43,839 bases of DNA from Gloeomargarita lithophora Alchichica-D10. Its GTDB lineage: Bacteria > Cyanobacteriota > Cyanobacteriia > Gloeomargaritales > Gloeomargaritaceae. Numbering within the stretch: the stretch's first letter is position 1; each line of letters starts with the position of its first letter. This document shows, one piece after another, positions 15,071 to 24,406 of the stretch. The stretch is from assembly GCF_001870225.1 (NCBI RefSeq), contig NZ_CP017675.1, forward strand, positions 2,479,360 to 2,523,198. Direction: 5' to 3'. The notes under the pieces are model-generated. The model ran no database searches and was not told the DNA's origin. It was given only the letters and a program-made list of their open reading frames with translations. Position numbers and translations under genes: made by a program.

Positions 15071-16777
15071 ATGACCTCTCGTACCCCGATTCCCCTTGCC
15101 GCTGGTGTTGGTAGCTTGGTGTTGGCTTCAACTGTGACCCTGGGTCTGCTGTTGGGTATGGTGTTGGTGTTGGGTTTGGCGGTGATTTTGATCCTGGATA
15201 GTAGTCATCCAGCGTTAGGATTTTTTGCCGCTATTGTAATTACTATTTTATTCAATGCTATTGTTTTTTTCCTGTCGCCCTACCTGATGGATTGGGTGCA
15301 ATGGGGGCTTTATCAAACCCGCTGGGTGTCGCTGACGGACATCGAGCGGCAGAGTCGGGCTGCGGCTCGGATTATCCGGCAGGTATGTGCGGAGCGGGGC
15401 TTAAAAGAACCAAAGTTGGGCTTAATTGATGACCAAAATCCCACCGCTTTTACCTATGGTTCTCTGCCCAATACTGCGCGAGTGGTGGTGAGTCAGGGGT
15501 TATTTACCTATTTAGAAGATGAGGAAGCGGCGGCGGTTTATGCCCACGAATTGGGTCATGTGGTGCATTGGGATTTTGCCGTGATGACCTTGGCGCAAAC
15601 CTTGGTACAAATTTGTTATTTACTTTATATTTTCCTGCGGGAAATGGGCAGTGGGGATAGTGATAATAAGGCGGCCAGTGCGGCGCGCTCGGCGGCGGTA
15701 GCGGCCTACATTTTTTATATCATTGGCACCTATTTACTTTTGTATTTATCCCGGGTGCGGGAGTATTTTGCCGACCATTTTGCCGCTGAAACCACGGGCA
15801 ATCCCAATGCTTTGTCCCAGGCGTTGGTGAAAATTGCCTACGGGATTGTGGAGCAAAGTCAAAAATCCGAGCAACCCAGCCGGGTCTTGGAGGGGACGCG
15901 GGCGTTGGGCATTTTCGACCCGAAGGCGGCGGGGGCGACGGGCACCATTTATGCTTCGGCGGGCACCGGGGCGGTGGGACGGGTCTTTTTGTGGGACTTG
16001 TTCAACCCCTGGGCGACCTGGATGGAGTTAAATTCGACCCATCCCCTGACGGGCAAACGGATTCGGGCGTTGACCCGCTATGCGGAGGCGTTGGGGCAAC
16101 CGGCGGCGTTTGATATGGCGGCAATCATCAGCGAGGGTCGTCATCTGGATCAAAAGCGACTTTACAGCACCTTTATCCTCGACATCATTCTCTACTGGGC
16201 ACCGTGGTTGGGGGCACTGGTGGGATTGGTGGTGGGATTGGTGGCAGTGGGTACCCTGGGTGAGGGCTATGAATTGCTGGCGGTCGGTTTGCCTTTGGTC
16301 GGTTTGGGGGTGGGATTGCTGGTGAAAACCTGGGTCATGTATCCGGCGTTTCGGCAAGCCCCCCAGATGGATGTTTTAACCCTCATGTCTGACCCCTACG
16401 CCAGTCCTTTGCGGGGCAAACCCGCCCGTTTAGCAGGGCAGGTAATTGGCCGGGGCAATAGTGGGTATATTTGGGGTTCCGAGATGCAGTTTCAGGACAA
16501 AACCGGTTTGATGTTTTTGCGCTATGCGTCTCGCTTTGGCTCGATTGGTAATTGGTTATTTGGGGCCAAACAAGTCGAAGATTTTATCGGTCAAAATGGG
16601 GAAACCTTGGGTTGGTTTCGCCGGGGCATTGCTTCATCCATGGATATGATTCATTTACGTTTAGGGAATCGCACGGTCGAGAGTTTTCACCGTTTTTGGG
16701 GGATGATTTGGAGTGTTTTATTGATCCTGGTGGGTGCATTTTTCCTCCTGTTAGGCATGGCCGGTTCATGGGTCTAA
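15071..16777 (+). CDS. M48 family membrane zinc metalloprotease (HtpX-like)
   Basis: 568 residues. Two N-terminal helices (about 15-45 and 50-70), then the zinc motif HELGH at 159-163 (YAHELGHVVHWDF) with the third ligand in REYFADHFAAE, as in HtpX/Ste24 proteases. A helix pair lies between them. After residue 370 come more hydrophobic segments, a soluble domain with an ASPLRGKPARLAGQVIGRG stretch and a final C-terminal helix. It is larger than HtpX (about 290 residues); the extra C-terminal domain is common in cyanobacterial homologues. Probably a membrane protein quality-control protease. Its stop overlaps the next gene's start by ten bases. Confidence 0.88.
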   Translation: MTSRTPIPLAAGVGSLVLASTVTLGLLLGMVLVLGLAVILILDSSHPALGFFAAIVITILFNAIVFFLSPYLMDWVQWGLYQTRWVSLTDIERQSRAAARIIRQVCAERGLKEPKLGLIDDQNPTAFTYGSLPNTARVVVSQGLFTYLEDEEAAAVYAHELGHVVHWDFAVMTLAQTLVQICYLLYIFLREMGSGDSDNKAASAARSAAVAAYIFYIIGTYLLLYLSRVREYFADHFAAETTGNPNALSQALVKIAYGIVEQSQKSEQPSRVLEGTRALGIFDPKAAGATGTIYASAGTGAVGRVFLWDLFNPWATWMELNSTHPLTGKRIRALTRYAEALGQPAAFDMAAIISEGRHLDQKRLYSTFILDIILYWAPWLGALVGLVVGLVAVGTLGEGYELLAVGLPLVGLGVGLLVKTWVMYPAFRQAPQMDVLTLMSDPYASPLRGKPARLAGQVIGRGNSGYIWGSEMQFQDKTGLMFLRYASRFGSIGNWLFGAKQVEDFIGQNGETLGWFRRGIASSMDMIHLRLGNRTVESFHRFWGMIWSVLLILVGAFFLLLGMAGSWV

Positions 16778-17754
16778 ATACGCCCGTTGCATTTCTTATC
16801 TTTCGCCGCCCTGACCTCACCCAAAGGGTTTTTCAGCGCATTCGTCAGGCGCAACCCCAGCAGTTATTTGTCGTTGCCGATGGCCCCAGAAATGAAGCCG
16901 AAGCGATTCAATGTGCCCAAGCCAGAGCCGTGATCGAGCAAGTGGATTGGGATTGTGAAGTGCTCACCAATTATGCCGATGAAAATTTGGGATGTAAAAA
17001 ACGGGTAGCGAGTGGAATTAGCTGGGTCTTTTCTCAAGTGGAATCAGCCATCATTTTAGAAGATGATTGCTTACCGGCTCCCACGTTTTTCTCCTTCTGT
17101 GAAACCCTACTTCAACATTACAAGAATGATGAACGTATTTGTATGATTTCGGGGAATAACTTTCAACGGGGTATCCAGCGTAACCCCTATAGTTATTATT
17201 TCTCCAAATATCCCCATATCTGGGGCTGGGCAACCTGGCGTAGGGCTTGGCAGTATTGGAGTGATGACCCCCAACAATGGACAATTTTTAGGAAAAATCA
17301 ACTACTACAATCCATTCACCCCAACCCCGATGAATATCAATACTGGGTCAGGATTTTCGATGATATATTCTATCGGCAACATCCCGATACTTGGGACTAT
17401 CTCTGGACATTTGCCTGCTGGTCGCAGGGGGGATTGACAATTTTACCCAGGGTCAACCTCGTTACCAATATTGGCTTCCGAGCGGATGCCACCCATACTA
17501 AAATGGAAAACAGCACTAATGCTTATATCCCTATGTTTGATATTTCAGAAGTCAATCATCCGCCTTTTCATGTTATTAACTCTCAAGCGGATGAGTATTC
17601 TTTAGGATTTTGTTTTGATGTCAATTTTGCAGAACCAAAAAACTGGATTCAAATTACATTTAAGCAATATAAAATCTTAGTCAAAAAAATAATCAAAACC
17701 CTAAAAAAATTAAACAATTTCGATAGTATTAAGCTCATTTTTGTCAGCCGATGA
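16768..17754 (+). CDS. Glycosyltransferase (GT-A fold, HlpA-like)
   Basis: 328 residues from ATG 16768, which lies inside the last codons of the protease gene. It starts MGLNTPVAFLIFRRPDLTQR then QLFVVADGPRNEAEA, a GT-A nucleotide-sugar fold, with the metal motif ILEDDCLPAPTFF and a SKYPHIWGWATWRRAWQYW acceptor-side segment typical of the bacterial HlpA-like glycosyltransferases. No signal or membrane segment. ATGA overlap with the next gene implies coupled translation. The last 60 residues are Lys- and Asn-rich with lower GC than the rest, hinting at transfer of the pair. Donor and acceptor are unknown. Confidence 0.85.
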   Translation: MGLNTPVAFLIFRRPDLTQRVFQRIRQAQPQQLFVVADGPRNEAEAIQCAQARAVIEQVDWDCEVLTNYADENLGCKKRVASGISWVFSQVESAIILEDDCLPAPTFFSFCETLLQHYKNDERICMISGNNFQRGIQRNPYSYYFSKYPHIWGWATWRRAWQYWSDDPQQWTIFRKNQLLQSIHPNPDEYQYWVRIFDDIFYRQHPDTWDYLWTFACWSQGGLTILPRVNLVTNIGFRADATHTKMENSTNAYIPMFDISEVNHPPFHVINSQADEYSLGFCFDVNFAEPKNWIQITFKQYKILVKKIIKTLKKLNNFDSIKLIFVSR

Positions 17755-18983
17755 ACGTTCTCCACATCAACCAATCGGATACAGGGGGAGGGGCAGGAAT
17801 TGCGGCCTATCGCTTACATCAGGGACTTCTAAACCAGGGAATTGACTCGAAATTGTTGGTCGGCATCCGGCAAACCGACGATCCACGAGTAGCCAGAGTG
17901 CCCCGGCGGAATTACCCTTTGACGGGTTTATTGAAGAATATGACCGATGCAATGGGATTAAATTATGTCAGTCATTTAGCGACTTGGAAAATTCCCAGCC
18001 ATAAATTCTATCAAGAAGCAGATATTCTCAATTTTCACAACCTGCATTCAGGTTATTTTAATTATTTGTTTTTACCGCATTTAACTCGAAATAAACCCGC
18101 AATCTATGCCCTCCATGATATGTGGTCTTTTACCGGGCATTGTGCCTATAGCTTTGATTGCAATCGTTGGCAAGTTGGTTGTGGTCAATGTCCATATCCA
18201 GATACTTATCCTACAATTAAAAGGGATAATACCGAATTAGAATGGAAGCTAAAAAAATGGGTTTATAAGCAGGCTAATTTAACGATTGTCACCCCTAGTC
18301 ATTGGTTGGCAAGCCAAGTGAAATTGAGTATTTTAGAAAAATATCCGACCTATTGCATACCCCATGGTATTGATATTAATATATATATTCCTTTGGATCA
18401 GTTAGAATGTCGTCGTTGCCTACGGATTGAGCAATATCAATACATTTTAGTTACATCCGCACTCAATTTGCAAGACCCTCGTAAAGGCACAGATTTATTG
18501 ATTAAAGCGATCAATGCTTTGTCTGATGCTCTCAAAAGAGATATACTTATATTGGTAATGGGTGATGGGGGCAAAAACTTGAAAACGCAACTAGATTGTG
18601 ATGTTTTACCCCTGGGTTATATCAATTTAGACCAGTTAAAAGTTATGGTTTTTTCTGCCGCTGATTTATTTATTTTTCCAACCCGTGGTGATATATTCGG
18701 ATTAGTAGCTCAAGAAGCGATGGCCTGTGGCACACCCACGGTTGCTTTTAATGTGGGCGGGGTTCCTGATCTCGTTCGTCCTGGGATTACGGGTGAGTTG
18801 GCTGAACCGGAAAATCCCCAGGATTTAGCTCGCAAAATTGAACAACTGCTGGTTGGTTCGGAAGCCCGTTGTAAGATGTCGCAAAACTGTCGAGAAATTG
18901 CGGTGAAGGAATACAATTTAACCCTGCAAGCCCAGAGGTATATAGACCTTTACCAACAGGTGCTGGCGGATTTTCGGGGGTGA
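17751..18983 (+). CDS. Glycosyltransferase family 4 (GT-B)
   Basis: 410 residues. The N-domain has MNVLHINQSDTGGGAGIAAY and HDMWSFTGHCAYSFDCNRW followed by a Cys-rich GCGQCPYPDTY segment seen in this GT4 branch. The C-domain carries the donor motif: VTSALNLQDPRKGTDLL, then FPTRGDIFGLVAQEAMACGT and PTVAFNVGGVPDLV, with the E-x7-E motif. It probably retains anomeric configuration and adds a sugar from a nucleotide donor to a polysaccharide or lipid. It overlaps the upstream glycosyltransferase by four bases, so both likely act on one surface glycan. Confidence 0.9.
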   Translation: MNVLHINQSDTGGGAGIAAYRLHQGLLNQGIDSKLLVGIRQTDDPRVARVPRRNYPLTGLLKNMTDAMGLNYVSHLATWKIPSHKFYQEADILNFHNLHSGYFNYLFLPHLTRNKPAIYALHDMWSFTGHCAYSFDCNRWQVGCGQCPYPDTYPTIKRDNTELEWKLKKWVYKQANLTIVTPSHWLASQVKLSILEKYPTYCIPHGIDINIYIPLDQLECRRCLRIEQYQYILVTSALNLQDPRKGTDLLIKAINALSDALKRDILILVMGDGGKNLKTQLDCDVLPLGYINLDQLKVMVFSAADLFIFPTRGDIFGLVAQEAMACGTPTVAFNVGGVPDLVRPGITGELAEPENPQDLARKIEQLLVGSEARCKMSQNCREIAVKEYNLTLQAQRYIDLYQQVLADFRG

Positions 18984-18991
18984 TGGGGATT

Positions 18992-19041
18992 GTAACAAAC
19001 CGTTACTTGGTTCTCAGGTGGGGGTCGCTGACCGGTATGAT
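18992..19041 (+). promoter_or_regulatory. apcE upstream region: inverted repeat and -10 box
   Basis: GTAAC (18992-18996) and GTTAC (19002-19006) are a perfect inverted repeat with a 5-bp spacer. A TATGAT box (19036-19041) lies 38 bp before the apcE start. No -35 hexamer is seen at the right distance, so activation by a factor at the inverted repeat (centre about -49) is plausible. It does not match the RpaB HLR1 direct repeat. Confidence 0.5.
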
Positions 19042-19054
19042 CACTGGGGAATAG

Positions 19055-21766
<2,712 letters not shown>

Positions 21767-21767
21767 G

Positions 21768-22931
21768 GTGTTTCACCCTCAAATTTGGGTTTTATTTGTA
21801 GGCCGCTTACTCTCACAGTTGGGTAGCGGCTTTACGCTTTTTTATGCGCCGATTGTGTTTGTGAATCAGGTGGGTTTGAGTGCCACCCAAGTCGGTATTG
21901 GGCTAGGTGCAACGGCTTTAAGCGGCATCGCCGGACGCATCGCCGGGGGGTGGGGCAGTGACCGCTTTGGCCGCAAACCCGTATTGGTGCTGGCCGCCGG
22001 GATTTCTGCCCTGGGGTGTGCTGGGTTGGCCGGTTCTGGGGACTTTACCAGCTTTGCCCTGGGGAATTTGATTTTGGGGCTAGGGGTAGGACTGTACTGG
22101 CCTGCCAATGAGGCCGCCGTGGCGGATTTAACCACGCCCGCCCAACGCCAGGGAGCCTACGCCCTGACCCGCAGTGCCGATGCGGTGGGTTTGGGGCTGG
22201 GGGTGGCTCTGGGGGGGATTTTGGTGGGGGAATGGTTTCGCTGGTTATTTATCATTGACGGGATAACGTTTGCTATTTTCGGGGCAGTTGTGGCGGTAGG
22301 ACTCCGGGAACCCGCTCGTAAAACCGTTAGCCATTTGAGTAATATGGGGCAAATTTTAGTTCACGATAAAACCCTACAATTTTATGTGGTGATTAACGTT
22401 ATATTTACTTTTTTTCTCGCGCAAACCAACAGTGCCTTACCCCTATATTTGAAAAATTTTGTGGGGGAACAGGGCTTATCTAATTTACGAATTACCGCCT
22501 TTTTTACCCTGTTTGTTTTGCTGACGGCGGTGATGCAAATTCCCGTGATCCGCCTGACCCGCCCCTTGGGGTTGATTGGCACGTTGCAACTCTCGGCTAT
22601 TTTTTGGGGGTTGGGGTTTATGGGCATTGCTGGCACCGGATTATTCAATCTCCCCGCCTGGGTGGGGTTATCGGTTCTGGCACTGGCGACCGTGGCCTAT
22701 CTGCCTACTGCATCAACCTGGGTGGCTCAACTGGCTCCCCCGGAACTGCGGGGCACCTATTTGGCGATCAATTCCCTGTGTTGGTCGCTGGGGTATTTGC
22801 TGGGGCCGCCGGTGGGGGGCTGGTTTTTGGATTTACCCCGGCCTTGGGCAGATGGATTGTGGTGGGTTTTGGTAGTACTGGCAACCGCCTTGGGCGTGGG
22901 GTTACAGCGTTTAGGTGCTACTGTTAAATAA
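21768..22931 (+). CDS. Major facilitator superfamily transporter
   Basis: 387 residues from GTG 21768, one base after the apcE stop; an ATG at 21720 would extend 16 residues into apcE and is less likely. About twelve membrane helices are visible, starting with IWVLFVGRLLSQLGSGFTLF. The loop 2-3 motif GGWGSDRFGRKPVLVLAAG is the MFS signature, and VGLYWPANEAAVADLTTPAQ RQGAY-type sequence marks helix 4-5. The substrate cannot be told; the family includes drug and sugar-efflux carriers. Tight spacing suggests readthrough from apcE, but a functional link to the phycobilisome is not evident. Confidence 0.88.
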   Translation: MFHPQIWVLFVGRLLSQLGSGFTLFYAPIVFVNQVGLSATQVGIGLGATALSGIAGRIAGGWGSDRFGRKPVLVLAAGISALGCAGLAGSGDFTSFALGNLILGLGVGLYWPANEAAVADLTTPAQRQGAYALTRSADAVGLGLGVALGGILVGEWFRWLFIIDGITFAIFGAVVAVGLREPARKTVSHLSNMGQILVHDKTLQFYVVINVIFTFFLAQTNSALPLYLKNFVGEQGLSNLRITAFFTLFVLLTAVMQIPVIRLTRPLGLIGTLQLSAIFWGLGFMGIAGTGLFNLPAWVGLSVLALATVAYLPTASTWVAQLAPPELRGTYLAINSLCWSLGYLLGPPVGGWFLDLPRPWADGLWWVLVVLATALGVGLQRLGATVK

Positions 22932-22985
22932 TCTTGTAGGTGTGGGTATAATACAAGTTATACGCATTCAAGAGCCATTATTCTC

Positions 22986-23678
22986 ATGTCGGTCAGAAAA
23001 ATATCCAGTCGAAAACACTGCATTTTGGTCATTGATGACAGCATTATGATCCGCAAAATGGTGGTGGATTTGTTGGAAGACCGGTTCCAGGTCGTGGAAG
23101 CGCGTAACGGGCGGGAGGGGGTGCGCCTCGCCAAAGAGCATAAACCGGATGTGATTTTGCTCGATTTTGTCATGCCCGAATTGGATGGCTATGAGACCTT
23201 ACAACTTTTGCAAAAAGATGTGACGTTACAAAAAATTCCGGTGATCATGATGTCCGGTTTGCCGGATGAAGTCGTCAACAAAGTTCCCCAACCCTTTGTG
23301 GGTTTTGATTTTTTAGAGAAACCTTTTCAACAGGAAGATTTACACCAACATATTAACAAGGCATTAACCGGCGAATTTCAGGTGCTACCCGCCCCGGTGG
23401 CCGCTACGGAAATGCAGGCGCTCAGCAATAAACTGGTCAATATTGAAACCCTGCTCATCCAAGGAATTGAAGGCTTAGTACAGCGGGAAATTGTCTCCCG
23501 TTTGGCCGAATTGGATGCCCAAGGAGAATCCCAGGAAAATCGCTTGGGTAGTTTAGAAACCCGGATGGAGCGGTTACAATTACAGTTGGATCAGCAGAAT
23601 AAAATTTTATTAAGTATTGTGAGTGAAATTCAACAGTTGCATAACCTATTAAATCGGGTGAATTATGTCCGCTCCTGA
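22986..23678 (+). CDS. Response regulator with coiled-coil tail, coupled to nblB
   Basis: 230 residues. A CheY-like receiver (about 10-125): acidic pair in VIDDSIMIRKM, phospho-Asp60 (VILLDFVMPELDG), Ser90 and Lys112 (FLEKPF). After it a linker and a coiled coil (about 140-228, VNIETLLIQGIEGLVQREIV then ENRLGSLETRMERLQLQLDQ). There is no DNA-binding domain, so the output is probably protein binding. It overlaps the start of nblB by 14 bases. No kinase is adjacent; the nearest one seen is the multi-PAS kinase at 1597. The pairing with nblB suggests a signal-controlled step in phycobilisome turnover, which is inference. Confidence 0.9.
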   Translation: MSVRKISSRKHCILVIDDSIMIRKMVVDLLEDRFQVVEARNGREGVRLAKEHKPDVILLDFVMPELDGYETLQLLQKDVTLQKIPVIMMSGLPDEVVNKVPQPFVGFDFLEKPFQQEDLHQHINKALTGEFQVLPAPVAATEMQALSNKLVNIETLLIQGIEGLVQREIVSRLAELDAQGESQENRLGSLETRMERLQLQLDQQNKILLSIVSEIQQLHNLLNRVNYVRS

Positions 23679-24321
23679 AACGGTACAGGCATTATTAGCC
23701 GACGGGGATTGGGGTCGCCGCCTGCATGGGGTAGAGCAGTGTCGGCAGTTGGCACCCACGGCGGCGATGGGTTTGCTAAAAGAGGTGATCACCGACCGCA
23801 ACGCCCGGGTGCGGTATGCTGCCGTCAGCCAGTTGGGGAATATGGTGGGTTTGTCCCCAACCCAAAAGCAGGAATTGTTACCCCTTTTGCGGGAGCGGTT
23901 GTACGGAGATAGTGAAGCGGATGTACAGGCGGCGGCGGCGGATGCCCTGGCGGGGCTGGGGTTGACCGAGGCCTACGAGGATTTGGAGCGTGCCTACCGG
24001 GAAAGCCCGGAGTGGTTGGTGAAATTCAGTGTGATTGCCGGGTTGGGGGTGTTGGGAGATGCCCGGGCTTATTCGGTGCTGTTGGAAGCCTTGGATGCGG
24101 ATATTGACCTGTTGCAGTTGGCCGCCATTGGAGCCTTGGCGGATTTGGGCGATGTGCGAGCGGTTTCCCGGCTGGGCAAATTGGTCACCCATCCCGATTG
24201 GCAGGTGCGGTTGCGGCTGGCGCAGGCGTTACAGCGGTTGAATAGCCCCGATGCCCAACCTTTTTTGGCTACCCTGGCTCAGGACGACATGGACTTGGTG
24301 GCACAGGCGGCGCGGGGATAA
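23665..24321 (+). CDS. nblB: NblB-like HEAT-repeat phycobilisome degradation protein
   Basis: 218 residues of HEAT-like repeats (NARVRYAAVSQLGNM, EADVQAAAADALAGLGL, EWLVKFSVIAGLGVLGD, DLLQLAAIGALADLGD, DWQVRLRLAQALQRL), related to the CpcE/F bilin-lyase family and matching NblB, needed for phycobilisome breakdown under nutrient stress. Order, length and the TEAYEDLERAYRESPEWLVK segment fit NblB better than CpcE. ATG 23665 lies within the end of the response regulator gene, so translation is coupled. A bilin lyase role instead of degradation cannot be excluded by sequence alone. Confidence 0.85.
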   Translation: MSAPETVQALLADGDWGRRLHGVEQCRQLAPTAAMGLLKEVITDRNARVRYAAVSQLGNMVGLSPTQKQELLPLLRERLYGDSEADVQAAAADALAGLGLTEAYEDLERAYRESPEWLVKFSVIAGLGVLGDARAYSVLLEALDADIDLLQLAAIGALADLGDVRAVSRLGKLVTHPDWQVRLRLAQALQRLNSPDAQPFLATLAQDDMDLVAQAARG

Positions 24322-24406
24322 TTCCGGCCATTTTGCCAAAACCCTCCCATTCGTTATACCTTAGTAGGAGTGTGAGGAATCGTAGCTCATTGCTGAATAT
24401 TCATCT

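Noticed and set aside
16552-16767. N-terminal extension of the first glycosyltransferase by 72 residues
   Set aside because: This part is a shadow of the M48 gene's 3' end; the glycosyltransferase fold begins at MGLNTPVAF (ATG 16768).
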